Positions 31,801-41,786 of a DNA stretch of 64,000 bases are shown here, piece by piece. Below the pieces are notes generated by a model that saw only the letters and a program-made list of their open reading frames with translations, ran no database searches and was not told the DNA's origin. This DNA comes from Candidatus Paraburkholderia kirkii (GTDB lineage Bacteria; Pseudomonadota; Gammaproteobacteria; Burkholderiales; Burkholderiaceae). The stretch is taken from the NCBI GenBank assembly GCA_001189345.1, contig LFKV01000048.1, positions 149,593 to 213,592 of the forward strand. Reading direction: 5' to 3'. How positions within the stretch are numbered: position 1 is the first letter of the stretch; each line of letters opens with the position of its first letter. Position numbers and translations under genes: made by a program.

Positions 31801-32938
31801 CCGTGCGCAAGAGCTTCTCGCCCGGCGGACGATCGCCATCGAACCAGTCGAGCCGGAAACGCGCTACTTCGACGTCATGGATCTTGCCGCAGTTGTGGTC
31901 CAGACGCGTGACTTCGAGCCAGTTGCCTTCCGGATCAACCATGCGCCACCACGCGAGATTGTCGAGCGCCGTACCCCACAGCACCGCTTTCTTGCCGCCC
32001 GCATTCATCGCGACGTTGCCGCCGACGCAGGATGCATCGAGCGCGGTCGGATCGACGGCGAACACGAAGCCCGCCTGCTCCGCGGCTTCGGTGACGCGCC
32101 GCGTGACCACGCCCGCGCCCGAGAAAATCGTCGCGACCTTGTGATCGACGCCCGGCAGATCGGTCATTTCGACCGGACCGAGCTGTTCGAGCTTTTCCGT
32201 GTTGATGACGGCCGAGAACGGCGTGAGCGGAATCGCGCCGCCCGTGTAACCGGTGCCGCCGCCGCGCGGAATCACGGTGAGCCCCAGTTCGAAGCATGCC
32301 TTGATCAGGCCGGCGATCTCCGCTTCGCTGTCCGGCGTCAGCACGACGAACGGATATTCGACGCGCCAGTCGGTCGCGTCCGTCATGTGCGCGACGCGCG
32401 AGAGGCCGTCGAACTTGATGTTGTCCTTCTGCGTCTGCTTGCCCAGCACGCGCGACGCGCGGCGGCGCAAGTCGGCCATGCGGTCGAACTCGGCGGCGAA
32501 ATCGTCGACGGTTCGGCGCGCCGCCGCGATCAGCAGTTGCACGCGCTCGGCGCGCTCGCGGCTGCCGGCTTCGTCGCTGTGCGCGGAGAGATCGGCGCTG
32601 CGGCGCTTCTCGATCTCGGCGAGCCGGTGATTCAGCGCCTCGACCAGCAGCGCGCGGCGCTTCGGGTTGTCGAGCAGGTCGTCCTGCAGGTACGGGTTGC
32701 GGCGCACGACCCAGATATCGCCCAGCACCTCATACAGCATGCGCGCCGAGCGGCCGGTACGGCGCTCGTTGCGCAGTTCGTCCAGCACGGCCCAGGCTTC
32801 GTCGCCGAGCAGCCGCATGACGATTTCACGATCGGAGAACGACGTGTAATTATAGGGAATTTCGCGCAGGCGGGGCTCGATATCGAGCGCCAAGGCGGCA
32901 TGGGCGCCGTTCGGATCGAAGGCTTGAGGTGCGTTCAT
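28847..32938 (-). CDS. FAD/Fe-S oxidoreductase fused to CCG domains (DUF3683 type)
   Basis: A 1363-residue flavoprotein. An N-terminal DUF3683-like domain (about 1-190) is followed by an FAD-binding PCMH domain ([47 protein letters not shown]), the FAD-linked oxidase C-terminal domain ([33 protein letters not shown]), two 4Fe-4S motifs ([11 protein letters not shown] near residue 855; [11 protein letters not shown] near 917) and two CCG domains ([34 protein letters not shown]). The architecture resembles D-lactate/glycolate dehydrogenases fused to a GlpC/LldE-like electron-transfer unit; the substrate is unknown. ATG at 32938 (MNAPQAF) was preferred over one 11 codons upstream. No lesion in over 4 kb. 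Confidence 0.9.
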   Translation of the reverse strand: MNAPQAFDPNGAHAALALDIEPRLREIPYNYTSFSDREIVMRLLGDEAWAVLDELRNERRTGRSARMLYEVLGDIWVVRRNPYLQDDLLDNPKRRALLVEALNHRLAEIEKRRSADLSAHSDEAGSRERAERVQLLIAAARRTVDDFAAEFDRMADLRRRASRVLGKQTQKDNIKFDGLSRVAHMTDATDWRVEYPFVVLTPDSEAEIAGLIKACFELGLTVIPRGGGTGYTGGAIPLTPFSAVINTEKLEQLGPVEMTDLPGVDHKVATIFSGAGVVTRRVTEAAEQAGFVFAVDPTALDASCVGGNVAMNAGGKKAVLWGTALDNLAWWRMVDPEGNWLEVTRLDHNCGKIHDVEVARFRLDWFDGDRPPGEKLLRTENLDIAGRTFRKEGLGKDVTDKFLAGLPGVQKEGCDGLITSARWILHKMPAHTRTVCLEFFGQARDAIPSIVEIKDYLFETSKQGGAILAGLEHLDERYLRAVCYATKSKRNAFPKMVLIGDIVGNDADAVAAATSEVVRMANGKSGEGFVAVNTEARKRFWLDRSRTAAIAKHTNAFKINEDVVIPLNRMGEYTDGIEHINIELSIKNKLQLIDALEAFFRTGKLPLGKTDDANEIPSAELLEDRVQQALDLLKRVRKRWTFVGDKLDMPLREAQHYLVNLGYEVLAEKFADRVDVQPDATVFHVAQDRTVRVSWKQEIRAELRQIFNGGEFKPILDEAQAIHKQVLRGRVFVALHMHAGDGNVHTNIPVNSDNYEMLQDAHHAVARIMKLARSLDGVISGEHGIGITKLEFLTEEEIGDFRAYKQRVDPHGRFNKGKLFDGADLRNAYTPSFGLMGYESIIMQQSDIGATSDSIKDCLRCGKCKPVCATHVPRANLLYSPRNKILATSLLVEAFLYEEQTRRGVSIKHWDEFNDVADHCTVCHKCVTPCPVKIDFGDVTMNMRNLLRKMGKKKFNAGNAAGMFFLNATNPQTINLARTAMMDFGYKAQRFGNDVLKKFAKKQTAKPPATVGKPPVVTQVIHFVNKKMPGNLPKKTARALLDIEDNKIVPIIRNPNTTTVDSEAVFYFPGCGSERLFSQVGLATQAMLWEAGVQTVLPPGYLCCGYPQRGSGQYDKAEQIVTDNRVLFHRVANTLNYLDIKTVVVSCGTCYDQLAGYEFEKVFPGCRIIDIHEFLLEKNIKLDGVKGTRYMYHDPCHSPIKTMDPVRLVNDLMGSQNDGYRIEKNDRCCGESGTLAVTRPDISTQVRFRKEEEIRKGAAKLRGIPLVAEGANAINLANASAGAAGAQPGSVLKAGDGPQPDGADVKILTSCPSCLQGLSRYNEDANIEADYIVVEIARKVLGENWMEQYVERANNGGIERVLV

Positions 32939-33432
32939 GTTCGACGGTTCGGTGTGCCGGCGGGGCGCCATAAAAAGCGGAATTGCCGGCGATGCGCGTG
33001 GGGGCGCAGATTTTCGGATGAGACTTTTCTATTGCGAAGGTAGCCGGGAAACTCATCACGGCGCCTTCGATGTGCCCGGGATCAACGCCACGATCGCGCG
33101 TGACGCGCATGCCGTTCCGCCGCAGGATGGGCCTCGCGGGAGACATGCGCCAGAAAATCGATCCGAAGCTGCCGGTGCATCTGCCGATCCTGAATGCTGA
33201 TTCGTAAAAGGGAATTCTAACCCATCGCGGTGACGCGCGTTTGCGGCGGCTAGCAGTCAGAAGGGGCTTTTGCGTGCGTATTCGCGACGCGTTCATGTCA
33301 TTTTCGACGCTTTTTTGCACGACCGTCCGGACGGTAGAAACGCATCGGATGCCGGAAGGACGCTGGTTGGCGCTATCATTGATGCTTTCGCCCTTAAAAA
33401 ACCGCGCACCCTGCGGCGTGACGATTCCCGGC
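32939..33432. other. Intergenic region upstream of ilvA
   Basis: 494-bp gap between two divergent genes. It must carry both promoters. A short plus-strand stretch ending at about 33207 (MRQKIDPKLPVHLPILNADS and stop) has a protein-like look, with coding-like sequence in another frame before it (from about 33019). It may be the remnant of a small lost gene; no family was recognised. Confidence 0.3.
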
Positions 33433-34962
33433 ATGACACATCCCGACTACCTGAAAAAAGTGCTGACCGCGCGCGTGTACGACGTCGCGCGGAAAAGCGA
33501 GCTCGAACCCGCGCGCAGCCTGTCGGCGCGCCTGCGCAATTCCGTGTTCCTGAAGCGCGAGGACAATCAGCCGGTGTTCTCCTTCAAGATTCGGGGCGCC
33601 TACAACAAGATGGCGAATCTCTCCGCGGACGAGCTCGCGCGCGGCGTGATCACGGCGTCGGCGGGCAATCATGCGCAGGGCGTGGCGCTCTCGGCGGCGC
33701 GGCTCGGCTGCCGCGCGGTGATCGCGGTGCCGACCACGACGCCGCAGGTGAAGATCGACGCGATCCGCGCGCACGGCGGCCCGACGGTGGAAGTGGTGCT
33801 CGCGGGCGAGTCGTACAGCGACGCCTACGCGCGCGCCGTGCAGCTTCAAGAAGAGCGCGGCCTGACCTTCGTGCATCCGTTCGACGATCCCGATGTGATC
33901 GCCGGACAGGGCACCATCGCGATGGAAATCCTGCGCCAGCATCAGGGGCCGATTCACGCGATCTTCTGCCCGATCGGCGGCGGCGGGCTCGCGGCGGGCG
34001 TCGCGGCGTACATCAAGGCGGTGCGCCCGGAGACGGAGATCAAGGTGATCGGCGTGCAGACCGAGGATTCCTGCGCGATGGCGCAATCGATCGAGGCGGG
34101 CGAGCGCGTCACGCTGAACGAAGTCGGTTTGTTCTCGGACGGCACGGCGGTGAAGCTCGTCGGCGAGGAAACGTTCCGGCTGTGCTGTGAGCTGCTCGAC
34201 GAAGTCGTCATCGTCGACACCGACGCGCTCTGCGCGGCGATCAAGGACGTCTTCCAGGACACGCGCTCGGTGCTCGAACCGGCAGGCTCGCTCGCGGTCG
34301 CGGGCGCGAAACTGTATGCGGAACGCGAGGGCATCGAAGGCAAGACGCTCATCGCCGTGACCTCGGGCGCGAACATGAATTTCGATCGCATGCGCTTCGT
34401 CGCGGAGCGGGCGGAAGTCGGCGAGGCGCGCGAGGCCGTGTTCGCCGTGACGATTCCCGAGGAGCGCGGAAGCTTCAGGCGCTTCTGCGAGCTGGTCGGG
34501 ACGCGCAGCGTGACCGAGTTCAACTACCGCATCGCGGACGAGCAAGCCGCGCATATCTTCGTCGGCATGCAGATCAAGTCGCGCAAGGAAACCGCGCAGA
34601 TGATGGCGTCGTTCATCGAGCACGGCTTCGCGACCGTCGACCTTTCGCACGACGAGCTCTCGAAGCAGCATATCCGCTACATGGTCGGCGGCCGTTCGCC
34701 GCTCGCGCACGACGAGCGTCTGCTGCGCTTCGAATTCCCGGAGCGTCCCGGCGCGCTGATGAAATTCCTTTCGTCGATGGCGCCGGAATGGAACATCAGC
34801 CTGTTCCATTACCGCAACCAGGGCGCGGATTACAGCTCGATTCTGGTCGGTATCCAGGTGCCGCAGTCGGACAACGCCGAGTTCGAACGCTTCCTCGCGA
34901 CACTCGGCTATCCCTGGTGGGACGAAGGCGCGAACCCAGTCTACAAGCTGTTCCTCGCGTAA
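33433..34962 (+). CDS. ilvA: Threonine ammonia-lyase, biosynthetic (threonine deaminase)
   Basis: PLP enzyme converting threonine to 2-oxobutanoate, first step of isoleucine synthesis. 509 residues from MTHPDYLKKVLTARVYDVA. PLP lysine K52 lies in SFKIRGAYN; the phosphate loop CPIGGGGLAAG and the SAGNHAQGVA segment are present. The C-terminal third contains two ACT-like regulatory domains (VTIPEERGSFRRFCELVG; RFEFPERPGALMKFLSSM), which mark the isoleucine-inhibited biosynthetic form. The start 64 codons into the longer open frame matches the family. Intact. Confidence 0.96.
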   Translation: MTHPDYLKKVLTARVYDVARKSELEPARSLSARLRNSVFLKREDNQPVFSFKIRGAYNKMANLSADELARGVITASAGNHAQGVALSAARLGCRAVIAVPTTTPQVKIDAIRAHGGPTVEVVLAGESYSDAYARAVQLQEERGLTFVHPFDDPDVIAGQGTIAMEILRQHQGPIHAIFCPIGGGGLAAGVAAYIKAVRPETEIKVIGVQTEDSCAMAQSIEAGERVTLNEVGLFSDGTAVKLVGEETFRLCCELLDEVVIVDTDALCAAIKDVFQDTRSVLEPAGSLAVAGAKLYAEREGIEGKTLIAVTSGANMNFDRMRFVAERAEVGEAREAVFAVTIPEERGSFRRFCELVGTRSVTEFNYRIADEQAAHIFVGMQIKSRKETAQMMASFIEHGFATVDLSHDELSKQHIRYMVGGRSPLAHDERLLRFEFPERPGALMKFLSSMAPEWNISLFHYRNQGADYSSILVGIQVPQSDNAEFERFLATLGYPWWDEGANPVYKLFLA

Positions 34963-34973
34963 GGTTCGAGGCG

Positions 34974-35882
34974 ATGCCGAAGTTCACGCTCGAAGACAAG
35001 CTGGTGGTCGCGATTTTATCGCGCGCTCTTCGATTTCGAGGAAGAGAACCGCGTCTTCGAGACGGGCGACCTCGCGCGCTACGAAGCGCTGCAACGCTCG
35101 CGGCTGGACCAGCCCGCGAAGCCGGGCGTCGCGTTCGGCCTGATCCGCAAGCTGCTCGCGCTGACCGCGGACGAGCAGCGCATCGAGGTGGTGATTCTGT
35201 CGCGCAGCGATCCGATCAGCGGCCTGCGCGCGTTTCATTCGTGCCGCGAGCATGGTCTCGCGATCGAGCGCGGCGTCTTCACGCGCGGCCGCTCGCCCTT
35301 TGCGTACTTGAAACCGCTGCGCGCGTCGCTATTTCTGTCGGCGAATCCGGACGACGTGCGCGCCGCGCTCGCCGCCGGCTTTCCCGCCGCGCGCGTCCTG
35401 CCCGAAACGCCGCGCGCCGCGAGCCGGTATGCGGACGAGATCCGCATCGCGTTCGACGGCGACGCCGTGCTTTTCTCCGACGAAGCCGAGCGCGTGTTTC
35501 AGAGCGACGGCCTGTCGGCCTTCGTCGGCCACGAGACCGACAAGAAGGATTCGCCGTTGCCCGGCGGGCCGTTGAAGCCGCTGCTCGCGGCGCTGAACCA
35601 GTTGCAGCGCATCGCCGACGAAAACGACGCGGTACCGTCGCCGATGCACATTCGCACCGCGCTCGTCACCGCGCGCTCCGCTCCCGCGCACGAGCGCGCG
35701 ATCCGGACGCTGATGGCCTGGAACATCGAAATCGACGAAGCGATGTTCCTGGGCGGACTTGACAAGGGCGAATTCCTGCGCGAATTCGAGCCCGACTTTT
35801 TCTTCGACGATCAAATTCGCCACTGCGAAGCGACCCGCGGCATCAGCCCGACGGGGCACGTTCTCAGCGGCATTGCGAACGC
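34974..35882 (+). pseudogene. 5'-nucleotidase (IMP/GMP-specific type), frameshifted and lacking its stop
   Basis: Begins MPKFTLEDKLVVAI at 34974, 11 bp after ilvA, loses frame near 35020-35040 by one missing base, and continues in another frame with FDFEEENRVFETGDLARYEAL, EVVILSRSDPISGLRAFHSC, LFLSANPDDVRAAL and [21 protein letters not shown], a cytosolic 5'-nucleotidase (NT5C1-like) pattern. The homologous C-terminus ([14 protein letters not shown]) runs without a stop straight into the queF sequence. A deletion seems to have removed the stop of this gene and the start of queF together. Confidence 0.8.
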
Positions 35883-36710
35883 ATCACGACACCCGATCAA
35901 TCTCCGCTCGGCAAGCCCGTCCACTACACCGAACAGTACGACGCCTCGTTGCTGTTTCCGATCGACCGCAAGCGCGCGCGCGACGCGATCGGCGTGCCCG
36001 CGCGCCTGCCGTTCTTCGGCACCGACATCTGGAACGCGTACGAGCTCTCGTGGCTGAACCGGCGCGGCAAGCCGCAGATCGCGGTCGCGACGTTCTTCGT
36101 GCCGGCGGATTCGCCGAACATCGTGGAGTCGAAATCGTTCAAGCTCTATCTCGGCTCGTTCGCGCAGACGCAGTTCGATTCGATCGACGACGTGCGCGCC
36201 GCGATCAAGCGAGATGTCTCCGCGACGTGCGGCGCGAACGTGTCGGTGCAGCTCGCGGCGCCCGCCGATTTCGCCAGGCTGACGATGAAGGAATTCGACG
36301 GTCTGTCGCTCGATCGGCTCGATCTCGATTGCGAGATTTTTTCGCCCGAGCCGTCGTTGCTGAGCGCGGCGCACGATGAAGCGCCGGTCGACGAGACGCT
36401 GTTTTCGAATCTCTTGAAGTCGAATTGCCCGGTGACGGGTCAGCCGGACTGGGGCAGCGTGCAGATCCGCTATTATGGCGGGCAGATCGATCACGCGGGG
36501 CTGCTGCGGTACATCGTGTCCTATCGCGAACATACCGGCTTCCACGAGCAGTGCGTCGAGCGCATCTTCATGGACATCATGCGGGAATGCAAGCCGGAAC
36601 GGCTCGCGGTGTATGCGCGCTACACGCGGCGCGGCGGGCTGGACATCAATCCGTTCCGCACGAATTTCAACCTGCCCATGCCGGATAACGCGCGACTGGC
36701 GCGGCAATAA
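35883..36710 (+). CDS. queF: NADPH-dependent 7-cyano-7-deazaguanine reductase QueF
   Basis: Reduces preQ0 to preQ1 for queuosine in tRNA. From [21 protein letters not shown] onward the sequence is homologous: [33 protein letters not shown], the nucleophilic Cys in [18 protein letters not shown], and [17 protein letters not shown]. Length about 275 residues, as for two-domain (YqcD/E. coli-type) QueF. The codon at the expected initiation site (35883-35885) is ATC rather than ATG, and the first canonical in-frame start codon is a TTG at 35949, which would remove about 20 residues. The enzyme body is intact, so expression, not catalysis, is in doubt. Confidence 0.8.
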   Translation: MTTPDQSPLGKPVHYTEQYDASLLFPIDRKRARDAIGVPARLPFFGTDIWNAYELSWLNRRGKPQIAVATFFVPADSPNIVESKSFKLYLGSFAQTQFDSIDDVRAAIKRDVSATCGANVSVQLAAPADFARLTMKEFDGLSLDRLDLDCEIFSPEPSLLSAAHDEAPVDETLFSNLLKSNCPVTGQPDWGSVQIRYYGGQIDHAGLLRYIVSYREHTGFHEQCVERIFMDIMRECKPERLAVYARYTRRGGLDINPFRTNFNLPMPDNARLARQ

Positions 36711-36890
36711 CACCTCAGGCGCGCATCGTCGCGCCTCGATCGCCGGCGATGGCGGTCGGCACCGCTCCGGAGCGAACGTCGGCACCGACAGACGCCGCGA
36801 CCGGAGTCACCAAATTTGACAGCGCGATTCCCTGGAAACGAGATACGTTCGCTCGTCCACCCAGTCCGGTGCTTCACACAGGAATCTCGC

Positions 36891-38774
36891 ATGTACTCAC
36901 CCACGCGCCTCCGCGGCCGGCGCAGCTTCAGCGTTCCGTGCCGCGCGGCGGCGGCCGGCTTCGGCCTCATCGCCACGAACGTTTTCGCCGCGCTCCAACC
37001 CGTGTCGGAAGCCCCGCTCGCGCTCGAGCGCAACGCCGACTGCCGCTTCGACAAGGACGGCAGCACGGAATGCCTGGACACCTACCGCTATACGATCCTG
37101 TCCGAGGCCGGACGCGAAGCGCTCTCGCGCATCGACATCGACTATCCGGAAAAAGACGTGGTCAGGATCGAACGCGCCGAGCTCGTTCAGCCGAACCAGA
37201 AACCCGTTGCGCTCGACAAGTCGCAAATCGACACGCGCACGGCGCCCAATCCCGATCAGGGCTTTCTGCGCGACAAGCAAACGTCTCTGGCATTCTCGAA
37301 CTTGCGTGTCGGCTCGTCGATCGTTTATGTCGTGCGCCGACGATTCGCAGCGGTGCCGCCGGCGACGCAGTTCAGCTATACCTATGATTTTCTCCCCTCA
37401 TCCCTGCGCTACGATCGCTTTCACGCGACGTTTCGCGCTGACCGGCCGATTTGATATCGCGCGGACAGGATGAGCGAATTCACGATCGCTTCGTCCGCAG
37501 ACGCAAGGACACTTACGCTCGATCTGAAGGCGCCGCGCTTCGTGAACTATGTCGACGAACCCGACTCCGGCGACATCCGCCGTTATCCGCGTATCGTGCT
37601 GGGTAGCTCGCTCGATCTGCAAGACAACGTCGGGGCGTTCGCGAAACGCTACAACGACATTCTCGCCGCGCCGCTGCCGGCGCGCGCTTCCGCCGCCGTG
37701 GCGAAAGCCAGGAGACTCGCGCCGCCTCAACGCGTGGTCGCCCTGATGCGGTATCTGAACGAGAATTTCCGCTATCTGAGCGACTGGCGTGCGAGCGAGC
37801 GCGACTTGGTGCCGTTTTCGCTCGCCGAGATCGAGCGCCACGGCTATGGCGATTGCAAAGACCTCTCGACCCTGCTCACCGCCATGTTGCGCGCAGCCGG
37901 TGTGAAGGCGGAGCCCGTCTGGGTCCGGCGCGATGCTTTCACCCCCGCAGCGCTCGCGCCGACCATCTACGCGATCGTGCGGGCCGAGGTCGATGTCGCC
38001 GTCTGGTGGCTCGACCCGACTAACCCGGTGTTCGCGCCCGGAATGGTCATGCCGGACGTTCAGGATCGATGGGCATGGGTGCTTGGCGCCGACGGTCGCG
38101 TACGGCAGGATTTGATCCCTCTCGAAGCGCCGCGCGCGGCCCTCGATGCGAAGCTCAGGCAACGCTTTGCGGATGGCGAGAAAGGGAGCATCGACGGCAC
38201 GCTCGCGCTGGGCGGGCATATGCTCATGGATCTGTCCGTCTCCGATCGCAACGAGGGCAAGAGCAGCGGCGACCGGGCCATCTGCAGCCTCATCGCGACG
38301 GAACCCGGCCAGTGCAATGTGGAGCGCCGCGCGACGAGCTTTCTCGTTCCGGAGCAATATGCGGTCAAGGCGCACATCACGGATTTGCGCGCGCTCGACA
38401 GGAACGCCGGAAAATTCGAATTCGCCCGGCCCGATTTCGCCACGCTCTGGGACGCCTTCGCGCGCTACAAGCGCAACGGTTAGCTCACCGATCTCTATCT
38501 CGGCGCTCCGGAAAGCATCTCCGCGGACATGACGCTGATTGCGAGGAACATCGACAGGCAAGCACGCAATTGCTCGATCCGCAGTCGCTGGTTCGACCTC
38601 GATCTGGACGGAAAACCGGCATCCGGCGGATATCGATACCGTTACGGCCTGACGCGCAAGGTCGCGTGGGTGCCGCATGACGACATCGTCAGCGCTGAAT
38701 TCCAGAAAATGGCCGCGCAGGCGAGAGATTGCGTGAACGGCCTGCGGTTCAACGTGCAGCCCGAGAAGGGCTGA
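36891..38774 (+). pseudogene. DUF3857/transglutaminase-like exported protein with two in-frame stops
   Basis: One continuous 628-codon frame from MYSPTRLRGRR at 36891 to 38774, broken only by TGA at 37452-37454 and TAG at 38481-38483. It has a signal-like N-terminus (CRAAAAGFGLIATNVFA), a DUF3857 region (ALERNADCRFDKDGS, SSIVYVVRRRF) and a transglutaminase-like core with the catalytic Cys/His/Asp-type segment (RHGYGDCKDLSTLLTAMLRAAG, WWLDPTNPVFAPG). Both stops can arise by C-to-T or G-to-A change, with no indel. Probably once an envelope protein; function unknown. Confidence 0.88.
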
Positions 38775-38857
38775 GCATCGAAAGCGCGCGGCACGCCGCC
38801 GCGCCGCTCGTTTCATGGGCCGCACCGGTCGTCCTCGGCGCAGCCTTTCGGACAGGC

Positions 38858-39244
38858 TCAGACCGCCGGCTTCTTGTAAGCCACGCAATCCACCTCGACC
38901 TTGCAGTCGATCACCATCGACGACATGACACACGCGCGCGCCGGCGGATTCGCGCCGAAGTACTCCTTGAACACCTTGTTGAACGACGCGAAGTCGCGCG
39001 GATCGTCCAGCCATACGCCGCAGCGCACGACATGCTCCGTGCCGCAGCCGGCTTCCTTCAGAATCGCGAGCACGTTCTGAATCGCCTTGTGCGATTGCTC
39101 GACGATCCCGCCGTTGATCACCTCGCCGTCTTCCATCGGCGTCTGGCCCGACACGAACAGCCAGCCATCGGCCTCGACCGCGCGTGCGAACGGCATGTGC
39201 GCGCCGCCTTGTCCCTTGCCACCTTCCACGCCATAACGCTTCAT
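38858..39244 (-). CDS. ridA: RidA/YjgF-family enamine deaminase
   Basis: 128-residue RidA-like protein: MKRYGVEGGKGQGG, FARAVEADGWLFVSGQTPME, AIQNVLAILKEAGCG, VVRCGVWLDDPRDFASFNKVFKEYFG and the active-site arginine in NPPARACVMSSM. It would hydrolyse enamine/imine intermediates released by PLP enzymes, which fits the broken D-amino-acid enzyme in the same cluster. It has its own ribosome site (GAAAGGAG). Because the upstream D-aminoacylase has lost its stop by frameshift, ridA is also in frame with that gene. Confidence 0.9.
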   Translation of the reverse strand: MKRYGVEGGKGQGGAHMPFARAVEADGWLFVSGQTPMEDGEVINGGIVEQSHKAIQNVLAILKEAGCGTEHVVRCGVWLDDPRDFASFNKVFKEYFGANPPARACVMSSMVIDCKVEVDCVAYKKPAV

Positions 39245-39272
39245 CGTCCAGCTCCTTTCAATTAACGAGAAT

Positions 39273-40741
39273 TCAGAACGCGCCCTGCGCATCGAGCTTC
39301 GATGCCGCGCCGCGCGGCCACGAAACGTCCCGCGCGCGCCGGTCACGGCCTGCTCGCGATACGTCAAAACGCCATTCACCCACATCGCGTCGATGCCGTC
39401 CGCCGCCTGCTGCGGCTGGGCGAACGTCGCGGCATCGCGCACGCGCTCGGGATCGAATACGACCAGATCCGCGTGAAAACCCACCTTCACTTCGCCGCGC
39501 TCGGCGATGCTGAAACGCCGCGCCGACAGGCTCGTCATCTTGCGCACCGCTTCCTCGAGCGGGATCAGCGCCGTGTCGCGCGCATAGTGGCCGAGCACGC
39601 GCGGAAACGCGCCCCACAAGCGCGGATGCGGCAGCGGATCGTTCGGCAGGCCATCCGAGCCGACCATCGTCGCGGGATGCGAGAGAATGCGCCGCACGTC
39701 GCCTTCCGACATGTGGTGATACACCGCGCCCACCGGCTGCAGGCGCCGCGCCGCTTCCTGCTGGCTCACGCCCCATGCGTCGGCGACCTCGCGGATCAGC
39801 TTGCCCACTATCTCCGGATGCGGCGTCGACCACATGATCGTGATGTCGATATCGCCCGTCACCTGCTTCAGGTCGAGCGTCGACGAGCTGCGGTTGTACG
39901 GATAGCAGTCGCAGCCGACCGGCTGGCCATCGCGCGTCGTTTCCAGCGATTCGAGCACTTCCACGCTGCGCCCCCAGTTCGACGGCCCGGCGCACTTCAG
40001 ATGCGAAATCACCACCGACACGCGCGCATGGCGGCCGACGCGATACGCTTCGTCCATCGCGTCGAACTCGGTGCGCATGTGGTGCGTCGTATAGAGCGTG
40101 CCGGCTTTGGCGAGCGGTTCGGCGAGCGCCTGCACTTCCTCGGGCGGCGCGTTGAACGCCGAACCATAGGCGAGACCGCTCGAGAAGCCCAGCGCGCCGT
40201 TGTCCAGCGCTTCCTCGAGTTGCGTGCGCATGCCCACGACTTCGTCGGCAGTCGCGGCGCGGTCTAGGCGATCCATGTGATTGTTGCGCAGCGCCGTGTG
40301 GCCGATCAGCGCGCCGACGTTCACCGAGGGACGCGCTTGATTCACCGCATCGACGTACGCTGCGAAGGTCGGATACTTGAACGCGCCAGCATCGCCGAGC
40401 AGGTTCATCGGATCGGGCGGATCGCCTTTCAGCGTCACCGGCGACGCGCTGATCCCGCAATTGCCCACGATCACCGTCGTCACGCCCTGCGTGATCTTCG
40501 GCATCATCTGCGGCGAGCGGATCACGTGCGTGTCGTCGTGCGTATGGACGTCGATGAAACCGGGCGCGAGCACTTTTCCCCGCGCATCGAACACCTCGTC
40601 GGCGTTCCAGCCGGACAGGCCGCCCAGCGCTTCGATCGCAACGATGCGTCCGTCGCGCACCGCGACGTCGCGTTCGACGGCGGGCGCCCCCGTGCCGTCG
40701 ATGGCGCGCGCCCCGACAATGAGCGTGTCGGCCTTTTCCAT
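39273..40741 (-). pseudogene. dan: N-acyl-D-amino-acid deacylase (D-aminoacylase), frameshifted near its 3' end
   Basis: Zinc amidohydrolase releasing D-amino acids from N-acyl derivatives. From MEKADTLIVGARAIDG it contains the metal motif FIDVHTHDDTHV, TVIVGNCGIS, ISHLKCAGPSNWG and VGSDGLPNDPLPHPR. The core is intact for about 470 residues. Near 39320-39350, after REQAVTGARG, the frame shifts; the natural end (PRGAASKLDAQGAF, stop at 39273) lies in another frame. As read, translation continues to the end of ridA at 38858, giving a 627-residue fusion. Activity may survive because only the last ~20 residues are changed. Confidence 0.8.
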
Positions 40742-40743
40742 GA

Positions 40744-41640
40744 TCAGTCTCCCAAAGGTTGACGCTCGCCGCCGCCGCGATGCGCATCGAGCGCGTGCTT
40801 CATGCGGCGCAGCAGTTCGCGGCTGTGATCGGCCTGCTTGACGGCCAGTTCGGTGACGAGCAGATCGAGCGCCATCATCATCGCGTAGCGCGACGACGAC
40901 GGCTTGTAGATGAAGTCCGTTTTGATCGCGATGACCGGAACCAGCCAGTCCGCGAGCGCTCCGAGCGGCGACGCGGGCGCGGTCAGCGCGATCACGCGCG
41001 CGCCGTACTGCTTCGCGAGCCGGCAGCTTTCGACCATCTCGGGCGTCTGCCCCGTCACCGAAAGCGCGACCACGACGTGCTCCTTCGACAACGTCGACGC
41101 CACCATGCGCTGCAACAGCCCGTCCTGATACAACGCGACCGGCCGCCCGAGCCGCACGAGCCGGAAGCGCATTTCGTCCGCGAGCGCGGTCGAGCCGCCG
41201 CCCATGCCGAACACGTAGATCATCGACGCGGCGGCGAGCGCGTCGGTGGCCTCCGCGATCGGCGCGGCGGCGAGCGCGCCCTGGTTCTGCGCGAGCGTCG
41301 CCTGCACTTCCTCGAAAATGCGCGCGGCGAGCGAATGCGGCACCGCGTCGCCCTCATCCGGGCGTCGCTTCAGGAAGCGTTGCCCGACGCCCGCGGCCTG
41401 CGCGAGCCGCAGCTTCAGCTCGCGCACGTCCTCGCAGCCGACCGCTTTCGCAAAGCGCGTGACCGTCGCGACGCTGACCTCGGCCCGGTCCGCGAGCGCA
41501 CCGATGCTCGAGCGCGACGCGCTCACGATGTCGTCGAGAATCAGCGCGGCGACCTTGCGCTCGGCGCTGCGCAACTCCGGCGCGCATTCCGCGATGCGTG
41601 CGACGATATCGATGCTGAGCGAATCGGCGGGGCCGTTCAT
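40744..41640 (-). CDS. MurR/RpiR-family transcriptional regulator (HTH plus SIS domain)
   Basis: 298 residues: N-terminal RpiR helix-turn-helix (LRSAERKVAALILDD, SIGALADRAEVSVATVTRFAKAVGC) and C-terminal SIS sugar-isomerase-type ligand domain (ASMIYVFGMGGGSTALADEMRFRLVRLG, VVALSVTGQTPEMVESCRLAKQYGARVIALT). Divergent from the broken D-amino-acid enzyme and 2 bp upstream of the D-aminoacylase, so it likely controlled both. In other Burkholderia the same set of genes forms a D-amino-acid catabolic cluster. Intact. Confidence 0.9.
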   Translation of the reverse strand: MNGPADSLSIDIVARIAECAPELRSAERKVAALILDDIVSASRSSIGALADRAEVSVATVTRFAKAVGCEDVRELKLRLAQAAGVGQRFLKRRPDEGDAVPHSLAARIFEEVQATLAQNQGALAAAPIAEATDALAAASMIYVFGMGGGSTALADEMRFRLVRLGRPVALYQDGLLQRMVASTLSKEHVVVALSVTGQTPEMVESCRLAKQYGARVIALTAPASPLGALADWLVPVIAIKTDFIYKPSSSRYAMMMALDLLVTELAVKQADHSRELLRRMKHALDAHRGGGERQPLGD

Positions 41641-41786
41641 GATCGGTCCGAGGGTTTACGTGAGGTTCATGTTACTAAATAACATTTCCGTCGAGGATCC
41701 TGATTTGGTTAACATAGCACCGTCAACCTTGATGCGCATCGAATCGTGCACGAGGTTTATTTAAACGGACGATGGAGTGGTAGCAC

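Noticed and set aside
28415..33043. A 1542-codon open frame antisense to the FAD/Fe-S oxidoreductase
   Set aside because: It is Arg/His/Leu-rich, has no recognisable domain and exactly mirrors a high-GC gene with strong third-position bias; such long antisense frames are expected.
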